This document shows, in pieces, positions 38,029-49,790 of a stretch of DNA of 64,000 nt. Source of the DNA: Desulforamulus aeronauticus DSM 10349 (GTDB lineage Bacteria; Bacillota; Desulfotomaculia; Desulfotomaculales; Desulfotomaculaceae). The stretch lies in the NCBI RefSeq assembly GCF_900142375.1, contig NZ_FRAR01000016.1:1-64000 (forward strand), read 5' to 3'. A program made the position numbers and the translations under genes. The notes under the pieces are model-generated. The model was not told the DNA's origin. It was given only the letters and a program-made list of their open reading frames with translations, and made no database searches. The first letter of the stretch is position 1; each line of letters opens with the position of its first letter.

Positions 38029-38171
38029 ATTTTATCGCTTAAATGTAGTAAGAACAGATAATTTTTATAGTGCATACCCAGGATATTTTTAATTAGCATC
38101 GACGGTACCTTGTTTTAAGACTGCACTACCTTTAGGGTATATTACCTCAAGAACTCTGTAGGAGGGTTATT

Positions 38172-40511
38172 ATGGGAACTGTGGATAGGAGAATGGAGCT
38201 AAAAGTTGAGGGTGTGGTGCAGGGGGTTGGTTTTCGGCCTTTTATCTATCGATTGGCAAAGACCTACCACTTAAACGGGACGGTCCGTAATGATGGGGCG
38301 GGAGTAATCATAGATATTGAGGGTAAAAAAGAAAATACCAATCATTTTTTAAACAATATTTTAACAGAAGCACCTGCATTGGCTAATATCAGCAATATTC
38401 AGCATAAAGAATTAAAACCCTTGGGCTACTCGGATTTTGTAATAGTTAAAAGTCGAGGGCAAACTGAAGGAAAGGTTATGGTACCACCTGATATAGCAAC
38501 CTGCAGTGAATGCAAGGCTGACTTGGTTAATCCAACGGATCACCATTATAGATATCCCTTTACGAACTGTACAAATTGCGGGCCTCGCTTTACCATCGTG
38601 CAAGAATTACCCTATGACCGGAATAAAACATCCATGCAGACATTTATCATGTGTGAGGCGTGTGAAAAAGAATATAATGACCAACTGGACAGACGTTTTC
38701 ATGCACAACCTGTAGCATGTCCCAATTGTGGCCCCATGGTACAAATCATTGATAGAAAGGGAAAAAAACGAAAAGGCGATTGGTTAAATTTGTGCCAAAA
38801 ATTACTATTAGAAGGAAAGATACTAGCGATAAAAAGTTTAGGAGGCTTTCATCTAGCCTGTGACGCAAAAAATAAGAGAGCCATCAGGCGATTAAGAAGA
38901 TTAAAAAATAGGCCCCATAAACCCCTTGCTATTATGTGCCGTGATGTTGATATTGTTAGGGAATATTGCCATGTAAGCGAATATCAGTTAGATTTGCTCA
39001 AATCTCCGGCTGCACCAATAGTAGTATTAGAAAGAAGGCATGATTGTGATTTACCAAGGGAACTTTCTCCAGGTCAAAATAGTTTGGGTGTCATGCTGCC
39101 GTATACCCCACTCCATATATTAATCATGGAGAGTGGACCTTCGGTTTTGGTTATGACCAGTGGTAATAACAGTAATATGCCGATATGCATTACCAATCAG
39201 GATGCATTTAGGCAGTTAGGTCAGATAGCAGACTATTTTGTTGTGCATGACCGACCAATTGAAAATCGTTGTGATGACTCAGTAGTAACAACGATTTCTG
39301 AAAGACCGTTTTTTTACCGAAGGTCGAGGGGGTACGTACCTAATTCTATTCCGGTCCCTGTGGATCAAAATACTAACATATCAATAGTAGGGGTTGGTGG
39401 CGATCTTAAAAATACTTTTTGCCTATTAAAAGGAGGTTTAGCGTATCTAAGTCCCCACATAGGCGACTTAAATACGATTGAAGGAGAAGGAGCTTATTTA
39501 GAGAGTTTAGCTAGATTTAAGTCCTTGATTCATATTGAACCGGAAGTTGTAGTAGTTGATCTACACCCCTCATATCAATCCTCTGCCTTAGTGGAAAATA
39601 GTAAGGCGTTGCACAAGGTAGCAGTACAACATCATCATGCCCACATGGCTTCATGTATGGCTGAAAATGCTATCAATGAACCAGTTATTGGAGCAATATT
39701 GGACGGGACAGGCTATGGTTTGGATGGCAATTTATGGGGTTTTGAAATTCTTCAGGGGGATTATGTCAATTGTGCTAGAAAGGTACATTTAGACTATGTA
39801 CCATTACACGGAGGGGATAGCTCTGTAAGGAACCCATGGAAAGTTGCTGTTTCATACTTACTAAAATACGGTGGAAAGGACGGTGAGGAATTAGTAACCA
39901 AATTATTCCAGGGTAAAGAACAACCCGTAGAAATTATTAAAAAACTAATCAAAACCAACCAGAATATAACTTTAGCCTCCAGTTGTGGCAGACTTTTTGA
40001 TGCCGTTTCTGCAATTCTTGGTATCTGTCAAACTGCTAGTTATGAAGGGCAGGCGGCAATAGAACTAGGTGAGCTGGTACCTTGGTTAGCTAGTGATACT
40101 GAGGTGGAGAGCTTTGCAAGGTCTACATCACCATATCCCTTTTTAATAAAAAATGGAGTCATTGACCCAGAGCTAATGATAAAAGGGTTTATAAAAGATA
40201 TAAAAAGGGGTGCTCAAAATAAGATAGGTAAGAAGTTTCACGATACTGTGGTAGCTATGGTGGTAGATTCTGTTCAATTAGTTGGTGAAGAAACTAACTT
40301 GCGTAAGGTAGTTCTTAGCGGTGGATGCTGGCAAAATCGATATCTTTTAATGCTTACCAAAAAAATGCTCCGGGATAGAGGTTTTGAAGTTTATTATCAT
40401 AAGTTGGTCCCTACCAATGATGGGGGTCTGTCCTTGGGACAGGTAATGGTTGGGTATTGGAGGTGCAAAAATGTGCTTGGGTGTTCCGGTACAAGTAATG
40501 CATATCAATAA
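38172..40511 (+). CDS. hypF: Carbamoyltransferase HypF
   Basis: 779 residues. Makes the CN ligands of the Ni-Fe site from carbamoyl phosphate. Domains: acylphosphatase (VVQGVGFRPFIYRLAK, 10-95), two zinc fingers (CSECKAD...CTNC and CEACEKE...CPNC), YrdC-like (AIKSLGGFHLACDA...), and C-terminal Kae1-like domain with HHHAHMASCMAEN and VVLSGGCWQN. ATG with GGAGGG. First gene of hypFCDE-regulator-hypAB. Confidence 0.97.
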   Translation: MGTVDRRMELKVEGVVQGVGFRPFIYRLAKTYHLNGTVRNDGAGVIIDIEGKKENTNHFLNNILTEAPALANISNIQHKELKPLGYSDFVIVKSRGQTEGKVMVPPDIATCSECKADLVNPTDHHYRYPFTNCTNCGPRFTIVQELPYDRNKTSMQTFIMCEACEKEYNDQLDRRFHAQPVACPNCGPMVQIIDRKGKKRKGDWLNLCQKLLLEGKILAIKSLGGFHLACDAKNKRAIRRLRRLKNRPHKPLAIMCRDVDIVREYCHVSEYQLDLLKSPAAPIVVLERRHDCDLPRELSPGQNSLGVMLPYTPLHILIMESGPSVLVMTSGNNSNMPICITNQDAFRQLGQIADYFVVHDRPIENRCDDSVVTTISERPFFYRRSRGYVPNSIPVPVDQNTNISIVGVGGDLKNTFCLLKGGLAYLSPHIGDLNTIEGEGAYLESLARFKSLIHIEPEVVVVDLHPSYQSSALVENSKALHKVAVQHHHAHMASCMAENAINEPVIGAILDGTGYGLDGNLWGFEILQGDYVNCARKVHLDYVPLHGGDSSVRNPWKVAVSYLLKYGGKDGEELVTKLFQGKEQPVEIIKKLIKTNQNITLASSCGRLFDAVSAILGICQTASYEGQAAIELGELVPWLASDTEVESFARSTSPYPFLIKNGVIDPELMIKGFIKDIKRGAQNKIGKKFHDTVVAMVVDSVQLVGEETNLRKVVLSGGCWQNRYLLMLTKKMLRDRGFEVYYHKLVPTNDGGLSLGQVMVGYWRCKNVLGCSGTSNAYQ

Positions 40512-40692
40512 ACAGGATAGGGCCGTAGTGAACATTAATAATATTGAGGTCGTTGTTAATACGGCTCTGGTACCAGATGTTAGTGTTGGTGATTTTTTAA
40601 TGATCCATGCAGGCTTTGCTATTGAAAAGGTATCGCTGGAAGCAGCCGAGGAAAGCATCGCCGTATGGCGGGAGTTTATAAAACATGTTTGA
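40471..40692 (+). CDS. hypC: Hydrogenase assembly chaperone HypC
   Basis: 73 residues, begins MCLGVPVQVMHI with the catalytic N-terminal Cys2. Start at ATG 40471 (GGAGG at 7 bases) because HypC must begin MC. Overlaps hypF by 41 bases and hypD by 8. Confidence 0.95.
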   Translation: MCLGVPVQVMHINKQDRAVVNINNIEVVVNTALVPDVSVGDFLMIHAGFAIEKVSLEAAEESIAVWREFIKHV

Positions 40693-41821
40693 CCTTAGAC
40701 AAATGAGCAACCCCCTATTGTTAAAGGAAATGGTAAAAAAAACAATAGACCTCGGTGAAAAGGTATTAGACAAAACTAAAAAACGTCCTGTGTTTATGGA
40801 AGTTTGCGGAACACATACGGTTGCCTTCTCACGGAGTGGTGTAAGGGGTTTACTAGAAGGTATTGTTGACTTGAGAAGTGGTCCTGGCTGTCCGGTTTGT
40901 GTGACCTCCCAACAGGATATTGATAGGGTTCTCGAAATATCTCGCATTAAGGGTGTTACGCTGGCCACATTTGGAGATATGCTACGTGTTCCCGGAAGTA
41001 GTTCTTCATTAGAAAAAGAACGTGCAATGGGTGCGGACATTCGAATCATTTATTCACCTCTCGAGGCCATTAAAATGGCAGCAGAAAATCCCAAAAGAGA
41101 AATTGTCTTATTAGGGGTTGGTTTTGAAACAACAGCCCCGGCTATAGCTGTTACTTTGCAAGAAGCCAGACGAAAAAAAGTAGATAATATTTCCGTTTAC
41201 AGTTTGCATAAGACAATGCCTAATGCTTTAATAAGTCTTCTTGAGGGCAAGGAATTTGCTATTGATGCTCTCCTTCTTCCAGGTCACGTTGCAGCGATAA
41301 CCGGTTATCGAAGCTTTGATTTTATAGCCAGTAAATACAAGATACCCGCTGTTGTAGCAGGTTTTGAAGTCTTTGATATTATTTCTGCAATATCCTCTTT
41401 ACTGAACATGCTTCTAAAAGGAGAATCAAGAATTGAGAATTTATATAGCAGAATTGTTACTGAAACCGGCAATATAACGGCGCAAAAAATGGTGAATGAA
41501 GTTTTTGAGCAAGGAGATGCAATCTGGAGGGGGCTTGGTGAAATTGCTGGGAGTGGTCTGCTGTTAAAATCTTTGTACCGTGAATTTGAAACACTGGTTA
41601 GGTTTCCTATTAAGATTACAGAAGCAAGTCCTTACGCCTCGGCATGTCGTTGTGGAGATCTACTAATGGGCAAAATTAGGCCTTTCCAATGCAACTTGTT
41701 TAGAAAAATCTGTACCCCCAATAATCCGCTCGGGCCTTGTATGGTATCGGCTGAAGGTGCATGCTCTGTTTATTATCGGTACGATGTTTCTGACGGGGAG
41801 AGTGGTTATGATGAAAGATGA
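40685..41821 (+). CDS. hypD: Hydrogenase Fe-ligand assembly protein HypD
   Basis: 378 residues. FMEVCGTHTVAFSRSG, SGPGCPVCVTSQQDID, GFETTAPA and C-terminal cysteines (CRCGDLLMG, CNLF, C...GPC) for the [4Fe-4S] cluster. With HypC it holds Fe(CN)2CO. ATG start inside hypC. Confidence 0.97.
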   Translation: MFDLRQMSNPLLLKEMVKKTIDLGEKVLDKTKKRPVFMEVCGTHTVAFSRSGVRGLLEGIVDLRSGPGCPVCVTSQQDIDRVLEISRIKGVTLATFGDMLRVPGSSSSLEKERAMGADIRIIYSPLEAIKMAAENPKREIVLLGVGFETTAPAIAVTLQEARRKKVDNISVYSLHKTMPNALISLLEGKEFAIDALLLPGHVAAITGYRSFDFIASKYKIPAVVAGFEVFDIISAISSLLNMLLKGESRIENLYSRIVTETGNITAQKMVNEVFEQGDAIWRGLGEIAGSGLLLKSLYREFETLVRFPIKITEASPYASACRCGDLLMGKIRPFQCNLFRKICTPNNPLGPCMVSAEGACSVYYRYDVSDGESGYDER

Positions 41822-42830
41822 CGGCCTAAAAGGAAAAAGAATTTTATTATCGCATGGAGATGGCGGAGCGTTAACCAGAAAATTAATAGAAGAAATTTTT
41901 TATAAAAAATTTTATAACGATATTCTTATCAAAGATCAAGATGCTGCTCTCCTGCCAGCCTGCGATAGACCCATTGCTATGACAACCGATTCATTTATCG
42001 TTAAACCTATTTTCTTTCCCGGCGGGGATATTGGTAAATTAGCGGTTTGTGGGACTGTCAATGATTTAGCGGTAAGTGGTGCAGAGGCAAAGTTTATTAC
42101 CACAGCCTTCATCATTGAAGAAGGGTTTAAAATGGAAGATTTGGCACAAATAGTAGATTCAATGTGGCAAACTGCTAGAGAATGTGGTTTAACCATAGTT
42201 TCCGGAGATACCAAGGTGGTAGAAAAGGGCAGTATAGATGGCATCTTTATCAACACCACCGGTATAGGGGTATTACCTGCAGGGGTTAACTTAGGTTTTC
42301 AGCAAATTAAACCAGGAGATAAAATTATAATAAGTGGAAATATTGGTGAGCACGGGGTAGCAGTTATGGCTAGCAGAGAAGGGTTTAGTATTAATCTTAG
42401 CAGCGACTGTGCACCCCTTAATAGAATAACCCAGAGTATTCTTAAGAATAGTCAGGGAGTTAAGTTTATGAGGGATCCAACCAGGGGCGGTGTAGCATCC
42501 ACTCTTAAGGAAATAGCGATCTCCTCTCACAATGTAGACTTTTGTATTAATGAAGAAAACCTCCCTATAAGTCAGGAAGTTAATACAGTGTGTCAATTAT
42601 TGGGTTATGATCCGCTTTATTTAGCAAATGAGGGGAAGATTCTAGCCTTCGTTGCACCTGAAGAGTGTGAAAAAATAATAAGTTTAATGAAAGAGCTTCC
42701 TTACGGCGAGAATACTTGCTGTATAGGGGAAGTACAAGAAGGCAAGGGTGATGTTTTACTAAAAACAATTATTGGCGGCACTAGAAAACTAAATTTATTA
42801 TCAGGTATAAGTTTACCCAGAATTTGTTAG
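41808..42830 (+). CDS. hypE: Carbamoyl dehydratase HypE
   Basis: 340 residues, AIR-synthase fold: ILLSHGDGGALTRKLIEEIF, TTDSFIVKPIFFPGGDIGKLAVCGTVNDLAVSGA, and the C-terminal PRIC whose Cys is carbamoylated by HypF. Start at ATG 41808 with GGGGAG upstream; an ATG at 41757 is in frame but deep in hypD. Confidence 0.97.
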   Translation: MMKDDGLKGKRILLSHGDGGALTRKLIEEIFYKKFYNDILIKDQDAALLPACDRPIAMTTDSFIVKPIFFPGGDIGKLAVCGTVNDLAVSGAEAKFITTAFIIEEGFKMEDLAQIVDSMWQTARECGLTIVSGDTKVVEKGSIDGIFINTTGIGVLPAGVNLGFQQIKPGDKIIISGNIGEHGVAVMASREGFSINLSSDCAPLNRITQSILKNSQGVKFMRDPTRGGVASTLKEIAISSHNVDFCINEENLPISQEVNTVCQLLGYDPLYLANEGKILAFVAPEECEKIISLMKELPYGENTCCIGEVQEGKGDVLLKTIIGGTRKLNLLSGISLPRIC

Positions 42831-42872
42831 TTTGGTAAGTCTACTCAGGGCAAATAGGTGGGTGAGATTATT

Positions 42873-44561
42873 ATGATAAGTAATGAAATGTGGGATTTAT
42901 TGCATGAAGGGATAATTATCGTTAATACTCAGGGAATTGTTTTAAAGTTAAATTCAACTGCTGAAAAGTTGTTTAATACTAGTTCAAGTAAAGCTGTTGG
43001 TAAAAAGATTGGCTCAATCGTTCCGGGTTCCCCTTTGACAGAGGTATTAGCGAAGGGGAAAGACATTGCTAATTGGTCTGAACGTAGAGGGGGAAAGCAT
43101 TTAACTTCAAAGCATATCTCCTTAGTGGATCAGGGTAAAATTGTTGGCGCAATGAGTATGTATTTAGATGTATCAGAATTGGAGAAAACAAAAAATAAAC
43201 TTAAGGATTCGTCACAGAAGGAAAGAGAGCTAGATACAATTTTAGAGCATTCTCATGATGGCATTTGGATCATGGATGGGAAAGGTATTACCTTGAGGGT
43301 AAGTAAGTCATGGGAAGATTTTTCTGGTATAAAAAGAGAAGATTTAATTGGTAAATCAGTTTATGAAATAGTAGCTCAGGGTATTTATTCAGATTCAGCT
43401 GCCATTCATGTAATACGACAAAGAAAACCAGTCACTATTGTTTATACTACCAAGACAGGAAGAAAAGCACTGGTCTCGGCTGTACCTATTTTTGATGGGG
43501 CAAATATATGGCGAATTGTCTCTAATGTGAGGGATATAACTGAATTATCCAAATATCGTACAGAGCTGGAAGGAAATAATTCAGTAAAAAACCAAGAGCT
43601 TAGCAAGGCAAAGAAAACGAATACCAAAGAAGTTATTACAAAGAGCCGATCAATGGAAGGGGTTTTTAAACTTGCATTACAGACAGCAAACTCAGACGCG
43701 ACAGTATTAATTCTTGGCGAGTCAGGTGTGGGTAAGGATGTTCTGGCAAGATTTATCCATAGAAACAGTGGTCGCAGCAAGGGACCTTTTATAAATGTTA
43801 ATTGTGGTGCAATACCCGAAAATCTTATGGAATCAGAATTATTTGGTTATGAAGAAGGCTCTTTTACAGGTGCCAAAAAGAATGGTAAGCCGGGCATGTT
43901 TGAATTAGCTGAAAACGGAACTCTTTTTTTGGATGAGATAGGAGAAATCCCCATTCAAATGCAGGCTAAGTTACTTCATGTATTGCAAAATCATTCTATC
44001 ATGCGTGTTGGAGGAATGAAGCAAATTAATATTAATGTAAGGATACTGGCAGCAACAAATCAGGATTTGAAAATAATGATTGAGCAAGGTAAGTTCAGGA
44101 AAGACCTTTACTATAGATTAAATGTTATACCACTCGCTATTCCTTCTTTAAGGGAAAGATCCGAAGATATTGCACCGTTAATCATGCATTTTTTGGCGGT
44201 GAATAATGAAAAATACAACCTAACTAAAAAGATAAGTTCCTCTGCTCTGGATTATCTTTTGAGATATAATTGGCCCGGGAATGTTAGAGAATTAGAAAAT
44301 CTTATTGAACGATTGGTTTTAACATGCTCAGAAAACGTGATAGATAAAGACCATCTGCCTAGTTTTATTCAGAAGAAGAATTTGTTTAAAAAGATGCAAG
44401 ATAAAGGGTTAACTAGTTTAAAAGAGGCAAAAGAGGAATTAGAAAAGGAAATGGTCGCCTGGGCATTGGAAAATTTTAAAAGCACTAGAAAGGCTGCTTC
44501 GTTTCTTGGTGTAGCACAGCCAACGATTGTCCGGATGTCCCATAAATATAATTTAAAATAA
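42873..44561 (+). CDS. PAS-containing sigma-54-dependent activator
   Basis: About 562 residues: PAS 1 ([29 protein letters not shown]), PAS 2 near 120-225 ([18 protein letters not shown]), AAA+ domain with Walker A GESGVGKD, the sigma-54 contact loop EGSFTGAKK (canonical GAFTGA with Ser), Walker [11 protein letters not shown], and a TyrR-type C-terminal HTH ([26 protein letters not shown]). Placed between hypE and hypA, so it almost certainly controls this block. The PAS domains suggest redox or ligand sensing; no Cys cluster is seen in them. Start at ATG 42873, GGTGAG 6 bases before. Confidence 0.93.
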   Translation: MISNEMWDLLHEGIIIVNTQGIVLKLNSTAEKLFNTSSSKAVGKKIGSIVPGSPLTEVLAKGKDIANWSERRGGKHLTSKHISLVDQGKIVGAMSMYLDVSELEKTKNKLKDSSQKERELDTILEHSHDGIWIMDGKGITLRVSKSWEDFSGIKREDLIGKSVYEIVAQGIYSDSAAIHVIRQRKPVTIVYTTKTGRKALVSAVPIFDGANIWRIVSNVRDITELSKYRTELEGNNSVKNQELSKAKKTNTKEVITKSRSMEGVFKLALQTANSDATVLILGESGVGKDVLARFIHRNSGRSKGPFINVNCGAIPENLMESELFGYEEGSFTGAKKNGKPGMFELAENGTLFLDEIGEIPIQMQAKLLHVLQNHSIMRVGGMKQININVRILAATNQDLKIMIEQGKFRKDLYYRLNVIPLAIPSLRERSEDIAPLIMHFLAVNNEKYNLTKKISSSALDYLLRYNWPGNVRELENLIERLVLTCSENVIDKDHLPSFIQKKNLFKKMQDKGLTSLKEAKEELEKEMVAWALENFKSTRKAASFLGVAQPTIVRMSHKYNLK

Positions 44562-44611
44562 GAAATTCCTAGACCACGGTTTTAACAAGGAAGGGAGGAG
44601 GGAATGGGTAA

Positions 44612-44959
44612 GTGCACGAAGTAGCAATTATTGAGGAATTAATAGCAACTGTAAATGAAGAATGCCAAAAAAATAAAATTGACAAAGTGAATGTTATAAA
44701 GCTTGGGGTTGGTAGGCTTTCTGGCATTGTGCCGCATGCATTAGAGTTTGGATTTACTGCTATCAAAAATGGACCATTGCTGGAGCATTGCAATCTGATA
44801 ATTTCCGAGATAAAGCCGGTATATTCCTGTAATGACTGTAAATTTTCTTTTAGTACAAATGAATTATGTTATACCTGTCAGAACTGTGAGAGTCGAAATG
44901 TAAGATTGGTGGAGGGTGAAGATTTAATACTTGAATGTATAGAAGGGAAAGGGGCGTAA
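44612..44959 (+). CDS. hypA: Hydrogenase nickel incorporation protein HypA
   Basis: 115 residues. Starts MHEVAIIEELI (GTG start; His2 binds Ni), zinc site CNDCKFSFSTNELCYTCQNC in the pattern CxxC-x-CxxC. GGGAGGAGGG upstream. Confidence 0.96.
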   Translation: MHEVAIIEELIATVNEECQKNKIDKVNVIKLGVGRLSGIVPHALEFGFTAIKNGPLLEHCNLIISEIKPVYSCNDCKFSFSTNELCYTCQNCESRNVRLVEGEDLILECIEGKGA

Positions 44960-44962
44960 CTA

Positions 44963-45637
44963 ATGGTTAATGTTATCTATTCAAATAAAATCATTAAGGC
45001 CAATGGGGATATCGCAGCAGAAAATAAGAGGTTTTTAGAAGAAAAGGGTGTTGTATTATTAAATTTAGTCAGTGCTCCTGGTGCTGGAAAAACAACTCTT
45101 TTGGAAAAGACTTTACCACTTCTAGTTGATAAATTTAAAGTAGCTGTCATCGAAGGAGACATCTATACAACACAAGACGCTGAAAGGATTGCCCAAGCTG
45201 GGGCTGAGGTTGTGCAAATTAATACTGAAGGCGCCTGTCATCTTGATGCAGTTATGATTAGAGAGGCTATTAAACAACTAACGGTGGAAGAGTTGGACTT
45301 AATTATTGTCGAAAATATAGGGAATCTCGTTTGTCCAGCTGAATTTGATCTTGGTGGAGATGTAAAGGTAGTGGTGGGAAGTGTAACGGAAGGTATGGAC
45401 AAGCCAACCAAATATCCGTTAGCCTTTAAAGAAGCAGCGATTGCAGTTATTACAAAAACTGACTTATTACCGTATGTTGAGTTCAATTTAGGTGCGTATA
45501 TTGATACCTTATTTAAGCTTAACCCGAACATTAAGATATTCCCAGTTTCGTCTACAAAGGAGGAAGGGATTGAGGAATGGTGTCAGTTAATTGGTAGATT
45601 AATCTGGAAAAAAAGAAGAAGTATGAATGTACTGTAG
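44963..45637 (+). CDS. hypB: Hydrogenase nickel incorporation GTPase HypB
   Basis: 224 residues, P-loop VSAPGAGKTTLLEKT, IEGDIYTTQDAERI, and GACHLDAVMI, INTEGACHLDA; no His-rich N-terminal nickel store. ATG begins 3 bases after the hypA stop. Last gene of the hyp cluster, followed by a terminator. Confidence 0.96.
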   Translation: MVNVIYSNKIIKANGDIAAENKRFLEEKGVVLLNLVSAPGAGKTTLLEKTLPLLVDKFKVAVIEGDIYTTQDAERIAQAGAEVVQINTEGACHLDAVMIREAIKQLTVEELDLIIVENIGNLVCPAEFDLGGDVKVVVGSVTEGMDKPTKYPLAFKEAAIAVITKTDLLPYVEFNLGAYIDTLFKLNPNIKIFPVSSTKEEGIEEWCQLIGRLIWKKRRSMNVL

Positions 45638-45704
45638 ATTGAAGCGGGTAAATTGTCTAGCGTTGCCCGTACCGGGTAGAAATGGCAGTTAAGTGTAGGT
45701 ATTT

Positions 45705-45746
45705 CACGCAGTATTTTGTCGGATTATTCCGATAAAATACTGCGTG
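45705..45746 (+). terminator. Hairpin after hypB
   Basis: CACGCAGTATTTTGTCGGA and TCCGATAAAATACTGCGTG, 19-bp stem with one G.T pair and loop TTAT. No T-run; strong stem. Confidence 0.65.
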
Positions 45747-45855
45747 TTCATAATGAATGTCGATTTACACAGGTACGACAGCACCATATAAGGTTGGGTA
45801 GATGTTAATAACTTACTTATTCGGAAATACTATAATATGGTGTTGAAGTAAATAA

Positions 45856-47784
<1,929 letters not shown>

Positions 47785-47992
47785 ATAGGATTGCTTATAG
47801 AGTAATCAAATTGCCAAAGGATGAATTCATATTTTTATTACAGGTTGTATTTTCCTATCGCTTAAAGTATGGGGGTTGATGCTGCTATGGGTGGATATTG
47901 ACTTGTTTTTTGTGATTTCTTTAAAAATTGTTGGCAAGGTAGTTTGTATGTACCCATGATAGTTATTTACTGTGGTTAAGGGGGAACAAAGG

Positions 47993-49189
47993 ATGATAAA
48001 ACGGCTATTTACCTCTGAGTCAGTTACTGAAGGACACCCGGATAAAATTGCGGATACAATTTCGGACGCAGTTCTTGATACTATACTTCAAAATGATCCC
48101 CACGCCCGGGTGGCTTGTGAAACTTTGGTGACAACAGGACTTGTTTTGGTTAGCGGAGAAATTTCCACGAAATGTTATGTAGATATTCCGAAGGTAGTAC
48201 GGGAAACCATTCGGGAAATTGGTTATACCAGAGCCAAGTATGGCTTTGACTGTGATACTTGTGCAGTCGTTACTTCTATCGATGAGCAATCCAGTGATAT
48301 TGCTCAGGGTGTTGAACATGCACTGGAAATTCGTGATTGTGTTGACAGTAAAAACGAACCTGAGGCAATTGGTGCCGGGGATCAAGGGATTATGTTTGGA
48401 TATGCTTCGAATGAAACACCAGACTATATGCCCCTTTCTATTTCCCTAGCTCATCGTCTTGCCAGACGATTGACTGAAATTAGAAAAACCGGTCAGGTAT
48501 CCTATCTTCGACCTGATGGAAAGACTCAGGTAACCATTGAATTTGATGGGGATAAGCCGAAGAGAGTTGACACCATTGTAATTTCGACCCAGCACAATCC
48601 AGAAGTAACTAGGCTTGACATGGAAAGGGACCTGATGGAACTGGTAATTAAGCCAGTGGTTCCACCGGAGTATCTAGATAATCGTACCCGTTTTTTATTT
48701 AATCCCTCGGGCCGCTTTGTTATTGGCGGACCTCAAGGTGATACAGGCCTTACGGGACGAAAGAACATTGTAGATACTTATGGTGGCGTGGCACGTAATG
48801 GTGGCGGAGCCTTATCGGGAAAGGATCCCACGAAAGTTGACCGGTCTGCCAGTTATGCTGCACGTTATATTGCCAAAAACATTGTGGCAGCAGGTTTAGC
48901 GGAAAGATGCGAGATACAATTGTCCTATGCAATCGGTGTAGCCCAGCCGGTTTCAATTATGATTGAAACCTTTGGCACAGGTCGGATCAATGAAGAAAAT
49001 CTTATCCAACTAGTGAAAAATAACTTCGACTTGCGCCCTGGGGCGATCATCAGGGAGCTGGATTTACGCCGACCTATTTATAAACAAACCGCAGCCTATG
49101 GGCATTTTGGCAGAAGTGATCTTAACTTACCCTGGGAGCAAACTGATAAGGTTGAGCTACTCAAGAAGGAGGCAGGATTGTTTTTTTAG
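47993..49189 (+). CDS. metK: S-adenosylmethionine synthetase, divergent copy
   Basis: 398 residues, with [25 protein letters not shown], and [21 protein letters not shown]. The usual motif ARHGGGAFSGKD reads [12 protein letters not shown] here: His to Asn and Phe to Leu. The rest is normal length and alignable. Start at ATG 47993 (GGGGG at about 8 bases). Sits with gyrB2; no SAM riboswitch motif is visible in the 208-base leader. A standard metK may exist elsewhere. Confidence 0.88.
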   Translation: MIKRLFTSESVTEGHPDKIADTISDAVLDTILQNDPHARVACETLVTTGLVLVSGEISTKCYVDIPKVVRETIREIGYTRAKYGFDCDTCAVVTSIDEQSSDIAQGVEHALEIRDCVDSKNEPEAIGAGDQGIMFGYASNETPDYMPLSISLAHRLARRLTEIRKTGQVSYLRPDGKTQVTIEFDGDKPKRVDTIVISTQHNPEVTRLDMERDLMELVIKPVVPPEYLDNRTRFLFNPSGRFVIGGPQGDTGLTGRKNIVDTYGGVARNGGGALSGKDPTKVDRSASYAARYIAKNIVAAGLAERCEIQLSYAIGVAQPVSIMIETFGTGRINEENLIQLVKNNFDLRPGAIIRELDLRRPIYKQTAAYGHFGRSDLNLPWEQTDKVELLKKEAGLFF

Positions 49190-49277
49190 CCTAGATAACT
49201 GGGTTTTCTAACTTCTTTAGTTCAAATAGGGGACAAAGGCAGCAGCTGCAGTTTTTATCGGCAATCTTGTGTTAAGG

Positions 49278-49306
49278 TGGACATTGTTTTGTGAAAACAG
49301 TATAAT
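49278..49306 (+). promoter_or_regulatory. Promoter of marR-type gene
   Basis: TGGACA (49278-49283), 17 bases, TATAAT (49301-49306). Confidence 0.65.
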
Positions 49307-49341
49307 AGTAGCAAATCAAAATATGGGGACAATGGAATATT

Positions 49342-49752
49342 ATGGACAATGTTCTTACTACTAGCTTATATCTAGCCTTCAAAAAAGTGCATATACATTT
49401 TACCGCCTTAGCTGAAGAAATGGGCCTTGACTCGGCACCGCTTTCGGCTCTTATCAAGTTATGGCAGCAAGATGGATTGACCATCACTGAACTGGGGGAG
49501 AAACTTTTTTTAAAAGCCAGTACCATTACTTCTTTGGTAGATCGTATGGAAAGAGATGGCCTAGTCCGCCGGGAAAGGAATCATGAGGATCGACGGGTAG
49601 TTCGTATTTATCTAACAGAGAAAGCTAGGGAGTTACAGGGGAAATTTCCTAATTTTGAGCAATACATTGCTGAAAAAACCAAGGATAAATTGTCAAAGGA
49701 AGAAACTGAACTGTTAATAACCTTGCTCAATAAAATGGAATCTGCCTTATAA
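49342..49752 (+). CDS. MarR family transcriptional regulator
   Basis: 136 residues with winged HTH: LTITELGEKLFLKASTITSLVDRMERDGLVRRERNHEDRRVVRIYLTEKA, where DRMERDGLV and DxR (EDRRVVRI) are the MarR wing. Convergent with an MFS exporter, which it may control. ATG after a weak ribosome site. Confidence 0.9.
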   Translation: MDNVLTTSLYLAFKKVHIHFTALAEEMGLDSAPLSALIKLWQQDGLTITELGEKLFLKASTITSLVDRMERDGLVRRERNHEDRRVVRIYLTEKARELQGKFPNFEQYIAEKTKDKLSKEETELLITLLNKMESAL

Positions 49753-49790
49753 AGAAAGGCTGCTAACCTTCCTGGCTAGCAGCCTTTCTT
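49752..49790. terminator. Bidirectional terminator
   Basis: AAGAAAGGCTGCTA (49752-49765) and TAGCAGCCTTTCTT (49777-49790), perfect 14-bp stem, T-rich tail. Shared by marR and the exporter. Confidence 0.85.

Noticed and set aside
38029-38171. Sigma-54 promoter for hypF
   Set aside because: No GG-N10-GC pair is present; only a -24-like CGGTAC half was found.
47785-47992. SAM riboswitch before metK
   Set aside because: I looked for the usual SAM-I core and terminator but saw neither.
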